Below are positions 23,065 through 34,700 of a stretch of 64,000 nt of DNA, one piece after another. Position numbers and translations under genes: made by a program. Each line of letters opens with the position of its first letter. Positions within the stretch are counted from its first letter, which is position 1. Source of the stretch: Silene latifolia (lineage: Eukaryota; Streptophyta; Magnoliopsida; Caryophyllales; Caryophyllaceae); contig NC_133538.1 in the NCBI RefSeq assembly GCF_048544455.1, positions 23,794,469-23,858,468 on the forward strand, written 5' to 3'. The notes under the pieces were generated by a model. The model was not told where the DNA came from. It did no database searches and saw only the letters and a program-made list of their open reading frames with translations.

Positions 23065-23096
23065 CTAGTTGTTGCCCCGCGCCCTACCGGGCGCGG
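23065..23096 (-). mobile_element. Helitron 3' terminus, perfect hairpin
   Basis: On the sense (minus) strand: CCGCGCCC-GGTA-GGGCGCGG hairpin (8-bp perfect stem), GGCAACAA spacer-like sequence and terminal CTAG, followed by TATA. Confidence 0.85.
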
Positions 23097-23469
23097 AACC
23101 GCAATCTCGAAAACAGTTCAGCGACATAGGTAGACAAGGATCGATTTGGCATAGCAACCATAGGGAATACTTAGTTTCCTGGGGAACTTTGGCTGCCTTT
23201 TGCATCTATAAACTCATACAACCTGAATCGCATTCCCATATGGTGCGAATTTTAACTACAATCCTAACTCCAGTCATTAAATTTACCACATAACAACGAA
23301 AAAGCCTACCTTAAAATTAAGACACCCAAATAACATTTCGTGAATCAAAGATGTTGTTGAGGTGTTGAAAACTCTCGCTTTAAAAATGTCATTGAAAAGA
23401 AGCTAAGTTCGAGCGCGGTAAATCAGCAACCAATTCAACAACCAATGAATCTAAGATCTGTCCTCCAAT

Positions 23470-23934
23470 CTCCCACCTAATCATCTTCCATATTTACTGC
23501 ACATATCATGGTCTACAAGCTCATAGACATTGCTATCTTCCAAGCTTCTCCACCCGTCAAAGGATCCTTGTATATCTCCTGAGCTACTCTTTCATATCTC
23601 CTCAAATTCGTAGCACCTTTCATCCATGTTTGAAACCCACATTTAACGTACAGCTGGCACTTCAAATCTAAGCATTCACCAACACAATCGAACAACATGC
23701 TCCTCTATAAGTTCAACTCTTTGAACTCCATAGGTAGCCCCCTCTTCCTTTTTTCCATTTGGTCAAAGAAGCATGGACTGAGTATCTCACGTGTTTGACC
23801 TGTCACATAATCTTTTGTAGCAATCATTTGAGATGTTGATGCAGCTGAATCCGATGTTTCCATATCGATTCCCACTGGATAGAACTTGTACCCAACACTC
23901 TTCTGAGCTAAAACCGATGACCAAGGTTTCCTCT
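23470..23934 (-). pseudogene. DUF4378-type protein C-terminal fragment, captured
   Basis: A 3' splice site (TTTTCAG before AGAGGAAACC) opens an exon at 23934. The frame reads a long linker, FFDQMEKRKRG, then an in-frame TAG at 23707-23705, then LLFDCVNE-like MLFDCVGECLDLKC, and AQEIYK. After a frameshift near 23570 a second frame gives GWRSLEDSNVYELVDHDMC, the usual end of the DUF4378 domain (typically ELVDKDMSSKYG plus W). DUF4378 proteins include TRM/LONGIFOLIA-like microtubule-associated factors, but which one was captured cannot be told. One stop and one frameshift make it non-functional. The assignment is from remembered family motifs. Confidence 0.65.
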
Positions 23935-24717
23935 CTGAAAATAAAAGAAAAAATTATGCCTGAGAATACAAAACTCACTTCCTTTTTTAAAGCAAAAAAA
24001 TAGCGAATTCATGTGAATTCCAATAGGGTTCTACTTGTAACTAACTGAAATTGGAAAAGTTTCACATCTATGTAATACTGTCAAGATGGGTTATTACCTT
24101 CTGTCAAAGTAGAAAATTCAAGAATGGAATCTGGACTCGGAAGCTGACAATTCCATTGTTCACTTTCAGTGTTACAATAATCCTCCACTGCTTTTCATGC
24201 CTAAAGACGAAAAGGACTTTGGTCAATCATGTTTTGTAGAAGCAGTCATAATCTGTAACACCCCCATACTCCAAGTGCCTTACCAGGACCACTCAGGTAT
24301 AAGGATACTACCATCTCGGTTACCCGAGGCAATGATATTCATAAGACAATAAAGAAACATATTTAAAAGTAAATAGTTTAAGTGATTACATGATCAAAAC
24401 CAAAACTAATAAACTGAAATACAACATTCTCAGACGGTCTACTGCTAAAACTATCAAAGCTATAAGACACCGTCGACACAAATGAAGACTTCTAACCGCC
24501 ACGTGATGACTCATCCCAGCTATCCCATACGCGTCATATCATACCTGCTCAATAACTGCTCACCACCCCCGAATGGATCACCACAATTTTTAAAACATTT
24601 AAACGGGGTCAGTACTAATCACACAATTCAATATATCAACAATAAGATAAACAGACAGCTTAACTGTCACACACATACACACACAGCCAACCAATTCCCA
24701 TCATCTCAATCCTGACT

Positions 24718-24907
24718 GTCCACTTTGGACCCGACCACGCGATGGGGGACCGCACTGCCGTTCCCACCTAAGCCCCGCTCATCATACCGAGCGATAACCC
24801 CGTCCATTAATGTGCACATCCCCTTCCGTGGCGGGTTCCACGAAGGGCGAAACTAGGGCGTGAAGTCACTCCCGCAAGTGACTCCACTCAGCCGAGAACG
24901 CATCTCG
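24718..24907 (-). other. Conserved hairpin cluster in LTR, copy B
   Basis: Hairpins: GTCCA/TGGAC (24718-24730); TGGG/CCCA around 24743-24767; CGCTC/GAGCG (24776-24793); CCTTCCGTGG/CCACGAAGG (24822-24846); AGTCACT/AGTGACT with loop CCCGCA (24864-24883); CGAGA/TCTCG with loop ACGCA (24893-24907). It lies about 500 nt downstream of the TATA-like box, within the transcribed leader. Confidence 0.7.
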
Positions 24908-25415
24908 AGAACCATAGACAACCAATCACAATCACAACATCAACAACCGTTTGAATCTATCAACAATGTACAATCACAATCACAGCCGTCACAATATAAT
25001 CACTATATCAAACAATCAATCTCACACATCAACAATCAGTCCATTATGGGACTAATACTGAGTAGGGAATCCTACCGAAAGCATAATTATCGACGGTCTC
25101 TCTACAAATTTGTATCAAAAAGGCTCTTCTACAAAACCTCCTCCTATCATACAAACATACAAACACTACCGAATCACAATCTACACAAAACCCCCAAATC
25201 CCTAAATTAGGGTTTAACCAAATCAAAGGAAATACAATAAAAGGGTACATAGATCTTACCCTCGACGCAAGGAACTCAACGTGTACGAACAACGACAAGA
25301 ACGACCGTCAACTCCGGAATTGCTAAGAATGCGATTAAGAAGATGGACTTGTTTGCTTTCTCTCTTAAACAGGAATTTAGGTTTTGTAAAAGTGGTTTAG
25401 AATAATGACGACGAA

Positions 25416-25426
25416 GCTTAAATACC
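25416..25426 (-). promoter_or_regulatory. TATA-like box of element B LTR
   Basis: Sense strand GGTATTTAAGC, 50 bp downstream of the first palindrome at 25476-25487. The twin in the other LTR is near 31430. Confidence 0.5.
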
Positions 25427-25475
25427 TTAATCGCATAATTAACAAAACCCGAGAAAACTCCCCGTAAAACCGGAC

Positions 25476-25710
25476 ACTCGATCGAGTACCCAAGGTACTC
25501 GATCGAGTACCCCCCTACTCGATCGATTGCCTAAGGCTACTTGATAGAGTACCCCCTTACTCTATCGAGTACCTAAGGCTACTTGATAGAGTACCCCCTT
25601 ACTCTATCGAGTACCTAAGGCTACTTGATAGAGTACCCTACAGGTCAGAAATTTTTCTAAAACGCAACTTACCCTTACTCGACAGAGTAAGGCCTACTCG
25701 ATAGAGTACC
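25476..25710. repeat. ACTCGATCGAGT palindrome array, 3' LTR of B
   Basis: Three CGATCGA copies (one ends ATT) followed by five decayed copies alternating ACTTGATAGAGT and ACTCTATCGAGT, then two further copies near 25678 and 25695. Spacers are CCCCCTT- or AAGGCT-like. Confidence 0.9.
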
Positions 25711-25738
25711 CCAAGACTTATAAATACGGAGTATTACA

Positions 25739-25778
25739 GTCTTCCCTCCTTAAAAAGAACTTCGTCCCCGAAGTTCAA
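25739..25778 (-). promoter_or_regulatory. Polypurine tract and hairpin, element B
   Basis: Sense strand: GAACTTCGGGGACGAAGTTC hairpin, a short T-run, then AAGGAGGGAAGAC directly before the LTR start TGTAATAC. This hairpin-T-run-PPT order is known from Tekay-like plant elements. Confidence 0.75.
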
Positions 25779-26044
25779 CCCATACTCTAAAAACAACCAT
25801 ACTAACTCGACCAAGACACAACAACATAACTAAGAACTCAAAAACTCGACTAAACATAAAACATGAACTCTTAACACCCACTCCACCAACTATGTTTACT
25901 TCCTTAACATGACTCACGATATCGCATCCACCACATATATATCTCTCACGACACCAACTTCATACATAACCAACCACCATCCACTAACACTGCTAGCTCC
26001 ATAATATCATCCACTATTAAATCCAAAATCAAGACACTCCTAGA

Positions 26045-26101
26045 CATTAAACGGAATGTTACATTCTACCACTCTTAAAAGGAACTTCGTCCTCGAAGTT
26101 T
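26045..26101 (-). repeat. Second hairpin plus polypurine-like module, element B
   Basis: Sense strand AACTTCGAGGACGAAGTT, T-run, then AAGAGTGGTAGAATGTAAC: a decayed copy of the 3' end module about 330 bp upstream of the working one, followed by an LTR-start-like TGTAAC. Confidence 0.7.
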
Positions 26102-29100
26102 ACTCAGACTCATAACATCATCCTCCAACTGTCAACATTATATAAAATATTCCCACACTCTGAAGCATCACACTACTACAAGCACGGCCATGGCCTTTTA
26201 TAAGTATTATCCACAAAACAAATCCCTCCTTTACGCTACGCTAACACTCTATTTCCAATTATATTACCACATGCACCATCATGAAACTCTCTTTTGTCGC
26301 GTCCTACTCCTCTTAAGACAAATGTTACGTCCTCGTAACTCACTAATACAAAATCACTAGCTATATCATCTCATTATCCTCATCACCACCACATGTAAAA
26401 GAAAACCGCCTATAACCTCATTTCTATAACCATTCCTATTTACAAGGCTCTCTTACCTAAACAACTCTCATACTTCACTTCTCTCGTCACACCACCTAAC
26501 CTATACCACAAAATCCTTAATTTAACCCAAAACTTCACTTGTTCCCTATTACCGCAACATGACACACCTCTCTATATAAACTACATAAAACTCTTACCAC
26601 CAAAAGCATAACTCACGATCCACACTTGTTACGTACACTCAAACTAGATCCTCAAGTTCCTTTCTTTTATTACCGCAAGCCTCATACATAACTTAACACG
26701 ACACTAATTACTCAACGCCCTACACTCACTGTCTCAACAAAGGATTATGAACCACCTGCATATATCAGATCATTACTACACATGTTCTACGAATCACTTG
26801 CCATTACCATGTCCACTAAAGCCTTATCTAGAACAAGATCAAAATTACTGTAACAACTTCTCACAACCGTGTCCCATCAACAGAATATCACTATACTATG
26901 ACAACAACGAGAACATATACAACTCTATGTATATCATACTCTACCCTCATTCCCAACTTAACCAGGTAAAGAAAACATCAATAAACAAGACAACTGTCTA
27001 TCTGCACAAACCGAAACTCGCAGGAACAACATCAAACAAAACAACAATCTATGTATAATCGCTATGTGCTTTCGAAACTCGAGTCATAATCATCCTGCCT
27101 ACTCCACCACAACCGGTGAAGGCATCACAACACCGCCACCAACAGCCACACCGCAGTGCGAAAATACCCGCATCACAACACTAAATATCGTGCCCGGATC
27201 ACCACCCGAGGCACCACAACCACATCGATAGTCATCACGACCGCACACAACTCCCATAAATACGACTCGAATAATTTCTCGGACAAGGAAAAACTTACTC
27301 AAATCCACTTTACTAAATCATAACACAACATATTTTATGAATTAAATAGATAATAACCTCGTGAATATCATCCCCTTACCATATCACGCAGATTGACATG
27401 TACCATGAATACGAGACAGGCATAACTAGTCATGCCAAAACAACAAATTATTACCTTTTTAAACATCCTTCCCTTACGTTCTCGTATCCAACATGTATTA
27501 CGAAAATTCGGATAACAACTTATAATTATCACACCATACCATTTCTTGTGAGGTCAGAACCTCACACAAACATTTATATATGACATAGACCCATAATCAC
27601 ATCCCACCAGTCAATCCTGATCACGTAAGTTACCACCTGTTAAAAGTTACCTCTCACCCAAGCTTAACTCGTATACACCTCATAACATAGTCTCCCCTTC
27701 GCATATCCATCACCCTCTGCCAAATATAGCCACACCATTAATACTCAACTACTAACAACCGCCTCATATAACCACATCTGATACTCTTTCATAACCATAC
27801 TTATCAATCTTGTCCCTACAAAATCAATCTCTTTAGAATTGCTGCTTTTCTAATATACCGTCACCCTTAATCACTAGTCACAAACCATAACACTACCACT
27901 GTCCGGACATCAAACCTCTTACACTCGTCTCTAAACATCACGATTTCTTTCCTATCTTTACTTAACATCCCAAATAACGAACGTCGAATCCATCAACAAA
28001 ATTACCTCAACATTCTTTTCAACACTATCCTTGACCGTAGCGTCATCTAACTCTCCACCAATATCTCATATCGTGCAGCTACTCTATCAACCTCTTACTC
28101 CCTTAATTTCTCAAAGCCCATGAATAATCATGTTGTCCCGAGACTCCCGTATAACCATTAACTTACTTACTCTTGATAGTATCATACATCTCGTCAATTC
28201 CTCACTTTTATGTCACATAACTCCGGTCAACATCTTCCTAGTTTTACTCCCCTCATTCTTTTCTTTTACTCTCGGCAAAATTAATTAACCATAAAACTCC
28301 TTATTACTTCTTCCTAACTCTTTAGTGTTCCGGTTACTTTCTCATTGCTCCAAGACTCACATCTCATTATTTTATATCGATATCTTCTCACTCTTTCTTA
28401 CCATGGGTTTTCTCTTATTATGGTATCACTCACACTTGCCACTAATCTATCCATAAAATCAACGTTCACTGTTCAAACAATTGCATCTCCTTTGTACCTC
28501 TCTAGAAATCAAAATTCATTTAATACCGTTAATTACCCAAGGAAATCACACAGTAGTTTCGTCTCTCGATAACACAAATTTCCAAACTCAGTCACTACCT
28601 GCAAATCCACGTCGCGACATGTCCCATTAAGTTCGCTATATACCACTATTTCCAAACGACCTTTCATTACATATGTTCTTACTCAACACTATTTCTAACC
28701 ATCTCCCTCCATAATTTATTATACATCTCAGGTTGCTACTATCCACATCCTTTCTTTCAATCTTTTCATTCTCACGTTCCTTAAACTTACATCATGCCTT
28801 GCCCACATTCACTTACATTTTCATTACTCAACATACAATCATGTCACTCATCTCGTCTCACACAACATGCTCTATGCCTCAATTAAGTCTTACTAATCCC
28901 AACACATATAAATCATGTCCTCCCCACCGAACTCATACTAATCATAGGTGCCACTCTTTACACCACAAAATTGGGTAACTTACGCGTCAAGACCAACATA
29001 CATGTAAAACAATGCATAAAGAAGCAAAATAACGCCTTTGAATTAAACATAATATGCAACGAAGTCAAAAGATAAACATATGACCCAAAATAGGGGTCAC

Positions 29101-29272
29101 TAGATCGAGTATCGAGCCACTCGATCGAGTAAGGGACTTACTCGATCGAGTAGGTGAAGATCAGAAGCACGTAAAACAAATCACCAGGGCTACTCGATCG
29201 AGTAACGAAGTTACTCGATCGAGTGCCCCTTACTCGATCGAGTACCAAGGATACTCGATCGAGTACCCCAAT
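29101..29272. repeat. CGATCG palindrome array inside element B
   Basis: Six to seven copies of ACTCGATCGAGT in 170 bp, about 1 kb downstream of the 5' LTR on the sense strand, on the transcribed interior. Confidence 0.9.
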
Positions 29273-30257
29273 TCTCAGCACTGTCCAGTTTTCGTAAAAC
29301 AGCCATAACTCACTCATTTCTTGGTCGTTTTGGGTGTGTGACCTATCGTTAGAATCGTAAAAGAACAAGCTATCACCTCCAATTGGAATCACATTAAAAT
29401 CATTTACGCATCTCAAGTTATAACAGTTTAAAGACAACTTTGCTGTAATCAGACGACATAATTATTTGATTTTTACTTCCAAACAACTTAAACAACAACC
29501 AAGTTAATCGAAAACAACCCAATACTCATGAAACCAGTAGCCCCAATCACATATTATTATTTTCGAAAACAACGCAACAACATTCATCATGCACTACCCA
29601 CATGCTTTTATTCTATAGCCTTTCGTAAGACAAATCATACTCATACATTACAAATCCTATTCCATGTTACTAACATAACAACACTATAAAATAACTTCCA
29701 TTATATAACCTGCTTAATCCGGAACCATGTTATCATACCACGATGATTCATCTTTTTCCACTAATTCATCCATCATACCACATATTTACCCACCATATAC
29801 GTTCAACATATTCACCCAAAGACATGTTCAATTCATACTCCTAACCTTCTGTACTTTTACTCAACACGACAACAACAACATGTATACTTACACATCGCTT
29901 TATATATATATATAGACAAAACACTTTTCCTTACGTAATTATAACATGTCAAATTACATGTATCAATAATTATACTTTCATGCTTTACAATCAACCAACA
30001 TACAATTCACGTCATTATCTTCTTTCATCCATCAATTCATACAATATACTACTACATAAATACACACAGCACACAATAAGCACATAACGATCCCGACACA
30101 TATCCCATGGTGACCGGTTCAAAATTGTAGGGCGAGTTCGCGACTTTAGGACGTCTCCCAAGTCTTTGCATTAGCTCCTACAACCTTTACCCCGGGTTCA
30201 TTTTAATTGACTCCCTAGATTCATTAGATTCATTGATTACAGGTTTCAGGATCGTCT

Positions 30258-30268
30258 CTCTGATACCA
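30258..30268 (-). promoter_or_regulatory. Primer binding site, tRNA-Met type
   Basis: Sense strand TGGTATCAGAG two bases inside the 5' LTR, the standard initiator tRNA-Met complement. Confidence 0.9.
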
Positions 30269-30270
30269 TT

Positions 30271-31749
30271 TGTAACACCCCCATACTCCAAGTGCCTTAC
30301 CAGGACCACTCAGGTATAAGGATACTACCATCTCGGTTACCCGAGGCAATGATATTCATAAGACAATAAAGAAACATATTTAAAAGTAAATAGTTTAAGT
30401 GATTACATGATCAAACCAAAACTAATAAACTGAAATACAACATTCTCGCATCTCTCTTCGCTAAAACTATCAAAGCTATAAGACACCGTCGACACAAATG
30501 AAGACTTCTAACGCCACGTGATGACTCATCCCAGCTATCCCATACGCGTCATATCATACCTGCTCAATAACTGCTCACCACCCCCGAATGAATCACCACA
30601 GTTTTTAAAACATTTAAACGGGGTCAGTACTAATCACACAATTCAATATATCAACAATAAGATAAACAGACAAACTTAATCACACACACACACACACACA
30701 CACACCAACCAATTCCCATCATCTCAATCCCGACCCCACCGGACCGGACCACCGCCGATGGGGGACCGCAGCCGTTCCCACCTAAGCCCCGCTCATCATA
30801 CCGAGCGATAACCCCGTCCATTAATGTGCACATCCCCTTCCGTGGCGGGTTCCACGAAGGGCGAAACTAGGGCGTGAAGTCACTCCCGCAAGTGACTCCA
30901 CTCAACCGAGAACGCATCTCGAGAACCATAGACAACCAATCACAATCACAACATCAACAACCGTTTGAATCTATCAACAATGTACAATCACAATCACAAC
31001 CGTCACAATATAATCACTATATCAAACAATCAATCTCACACATCAACAATCAGTCCATTATGGGACTAATACGAGTAGGAATCCTACCGAAAGCATAATT
31101 ATCGAGACGGTCTCTACAAATTTGTATCAAAAAGGCTCTTCTACAAAACCTCCTCCTATCATACAAACATACAAACACTACCGAATCACAATCTACACAA
31201 AAACCCCCAAATCCCTAAATTAGGGTTTAACCAAATCAAAGGAAATACAATAAAAGGGTACATAGATCTTACCCTCGACGCAAGGAACTCAACGGTGCGA
31301 ACAACGACAAGAACCGACCGTCGAACTCCGGAATTGCTAAGAATGCGATTAAGAAGATGGACTTGTTTGCTTTCTCTCTTAAACAGGAATTTAGGTTTTG
31401 TAAAAGTGGTTTAGAATAATGACGACGAAGCTTAAATACCTTAATCGCATAATTAACAAAACCCGAGAAAACTCCCCGTAAAACCGGACACTCGATCGAG
31501 TACCCAAGGTACTCGATCGAGTACCCCCCTACTCGATCGAGTACCCCCTACTCGATCGAGTGCCTAAGGCTACTTGATAGAGTACCCCCTTACTCTATCG
31601 AGTACCCCCTTACTCTATCGAGTACCTAAGGCTACTTGATAGAGTACCCTACAGGTCAGAAACTTTTCTAAAACGCAACTTACCCTTACTCGACAGAGTA
31701 AGGCCTACTCGATAGAGTACCCCAAGACTTATAAATACGGAGTATTACA
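30271..31749 (-). repeat. 5' LTR of element B (hairpin copy C)
   Basis: 1479 bp, nearly identical to 24254-25738. Hairpin cluster at about 30757-30922 (the first hairpin of copy B is lost). Palindrome array 31489-31660 has four perfect CGATCG copies and four decayed ones, against three and five in the other LTR. A (CA)n tract lies at 30680-30704. Confidence 0.95.
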
Positions 31750-31754
31750 TAATC

Positions 31755-34700
31755 ATATTGGAATTCAACAAAAAACATGACATAATTCGATAGAGATCAG
31801 TGTATACACGGGGGTATTATGAATTAGAGATCAATATTTGCATGAAATTGGTTACCTGGAAGTTATCCTTCTGCTCGCTTGAGATAATTTATTTATCCCG
31901 TTCTTGTGAAACCCATGTTGAAAAGTTTTTTCTCGGGCCTTACCAATTACACTCTTTACAAAGATGGTTATTTAGAAAACCTTGATTGTCAAATCATGGA
32001 GTCTTCCACCGCTATTTTGATGAATCAATGGCAACTTGGCAATGAAGGCATATAAGACACAAAACATGCTTCTAATCATTTAGTCCTTTATCACACAATG
32101 TTACGGTTTCTTCTGATGTCAAATACCAACTCTTTTGGTAAAACTTGAAAACACCTAGGAAAAAAGCTGGATGAAAATAGGCTCAGCCAAGCCAAAGCAA
32201 TACAAGCTCATAATATAAATGTAAAAATGATGCACACTTGCACAGAAACACAAAAACACAGAAACACGTTGTAGGAATCGTATCATAGAAATTATGTTTA
32301 AAGATCTAGCACCTCAGAAAACCGAGAGTTTCATTGTATGCTCATTCGTCAAAAAAATTGTTCACAAAAGGGAAATACTAACACAAACGACAAGAATATC
32401 ACACATGTAAAAAAATAAACTATGAAACTCAAGTATAATTACCAATATAACAGCCATGAACTATAAATGCCAACTTAGAGCAAGTCTGAATGCAATAATG
32501 AGTTATGTGAATCATGGGATTAAATATGTTCCCAAGTTTCTGCACAACAGAGTAATATAAATCTTGGTATTATTGTAGCCTCATTTTGAGGCGGTATGCC
32601 AGTATTGACTATGTTAATGGCGCAATAGGTGAGATCATGCTGCGACGAGTCCAAGCGCTTCTTGTCTGCACCATCAAAGGTTAGAGATTACGGTGTAAAT
32701 ACGTACTAATATGTACTTATTAATTCGCGTTCCTGTGGGTTCCAAGTGCTTCTTGTCTGTGCCCTCAAAGGTTCTTCAAAGTATGGAGTGATCCGGCTCT
32801 TATCAATGATTACGGTGTATATATAAATCCAAACCAACTGTACTCAAAACAAAGATGCCAAATTACATGCTCGACAAATGTTAGAGATTGTGACGAGTCT
32901 AATAATTGGCCAGTAAAATGGTTGTCACTCCTTGTTTAAGAAACACTATGCCTCAAAAATCCAAATGTCTCACACATAAATTATCAATAACACCAGCTAG
33001 GTCATATTAATTACATATACGGTTCAACACACACAAAAGTTGGTGAACCTAAGAGTTCATAATCAAACCACTACTCGTGTGCCGAAGTGGTTGCGTCACA
33101 CTATCAATCACAGTTAAATTTGGTACCAACAAGATGAAATTAAGACTTACCATCACAGCGATTGGTTGACGCGGGAGTAAAATGCAGCATACGTATGAAA
33201 ACAAAGACCATAAAAGCCCCTGCCTAAACCCGGACATAGGGGCACTCCATATTATCTATCCTCCCGCCCATTCATAAGAAGCTACCTTTCCCCCAACTCA
33301 GTCACCTAAGTTCCCTTGATTCTTTAACCTCAAAACTAAGAAACAACCACCCATCATACATGTAGACACCATCAAACATAGTTCAGATCTTTACGATGTC
33401 ATTACAAGGTCAAGTGCACACCATTCTATTGAAGGCAGATGCAACGAATGCCTCACGATAACAGTATGGACTTTTATATATTAGAGGAAATAACTCAATA
33501 AACCCATGAAAACCAAAACGACCAGTTAAGCGGCTTGTGCCCCAAGTAGTAATCTTCTAAATAAGAAAACAATACAGGTTACAGTGAGGAGATACGGAGT
33601 GTAAAAATATGAATAGTCAGATGCTAACCATACACTAATGACGCGCAACAAAGACCAACGAAACTCATTAAAGAAAAACCCTAACTAAGTAGGACAACTC
33701 ACCGACAACTGCCAAACAAACACCGTCTGACACATAGCACCAGCAACACTGAAAACACAACTAATGAAACTAACCAATTAAACAACAGTCAACAGAACAA
33801 GCAGCCGGCCTAGCTACACCTATAAAGTAAGAATCTATGATACAACGAGAAGCTAGAATACCACAAACTGAAAAGAGCCAACTTTATCAGCATATATGGG
33901 CCATGAAACACTCCAAATTTAGCAACACTTCCGTCCCTAAGTTGCCCATCTAACCACCAAATCTAAATAAAACCCCAACAAATAGATCCCAGTGAAACCT
34001 GACCTTAAGTAATTAGCATATCCCATGTTGCTGTCTTAAGAGCGGACAACTACAGAGAAGGTAAAAGAACATCAAATAAACACGAAATACCAGTAATTAA
34101 ACCCCTTTAATCTCCAAAAAGAAAGACCATAAGCAAACACCAACTGAAGAATAACAGCTCACTTTTTATCTCCTCTATTATCCTATAACCTTAATCTATA
34201 CTGACAACGGCTATGATCGGGTATTAATCCCTTCCAATCCGAACTAAACCATTATCCATCTCTCTCTCTCTCTCTCTCAATCTAGGTAATAGTATATGCT
34301 ACTACGCAAGCGCAACAAGATCCCGCAAGTGCTCGACTATTCAGGTAAAAATTGTCACAAATATTCTACCTAAAAGAGAAAACAAATAACTTACTTGAAC
34401 TATCAAAACTCAAAAGCTCTACCAGAGTCTTCAGAAGCATTCCTGGAAGAAGTTGATTTGCCCTCGTACATGTAATCTCAGCAACAATCCCAAAGCATAT
34501 ACATAAACCTATAGCAGGTATAGAATTATTTTTCACAGACTACAAATCTTAAAGAAACAAGACCTCCAAATTAATCAAATAGCTTGAAATTCCGAGTAAA
34601 ATTTTCTGAAACACATCTCCAAGACGAGCACGCCTAAACAGATATTCTACAGTTCCAACTAAGTAAAAGGTCATGTAGAAAGGAACAAGTCAGTAAGATA

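Larger units (their letters stand above)
24254..25738 (-). repeat. 3' LTR of element B
   Basis: Starts TGTAATACTCCG and ends GGGTGTTACA on the sense strand. Sense order: palindrome array (25710-25476), TATA-like TATTTAA within 25416-25426, leader containing the hairpin cluster (24907-24718). Confidence 0.95.
25739..30257 (-). other. Non-coding internal region of element B with extreme strand asymmetry
   Basis: No frame longer than about 100 codons and no pol motif. The plus strand is very poor in G (for example 26461-26520 has 1 G and 23 C), so sense transcripts would be C-poor and G-rich. It contains two hairpin plus polypurine modules (25742-25778 and 26058-26101) and a palindrome array (29101-29272). 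At 27099-27308 a glycine/valine-rich frame reflects the G-rich skew. Confidence 0.7.
24254..31749 (-). mobile_element. LTR retrotransposon B, non-coding, intact ends
   Basis: 5-bp target duplication TAATC at 24249-24253 and 31750-31754. LTRs are 1485 and 1479 bp and nearly identical apart from the palindrome array, a short block near 24720-24745, a CA tract and small indels, so insertion is recent. Order on the minus strand: 5' LTR (31749-30271), primer site TGGTATCAGAG of the initiator tRNA-Met type (30268-30258), about 4.5 kb without any recognisable gag or pol, a polypurine tract, 3' LTR (25738-24254). The 3' internal hairpin and polypurine design resembles Tekay/Del-type chromoviruses; that relation is inference. 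It must be mobilised in trans. Confidence 0.9.

Noticed and set aside
25476-25710. Spaced palindromes resembling a CRISPR array
   Set aside because: The genome is eukaryotic, spacers are short and alike, and the arrays sit in LTR promoters.
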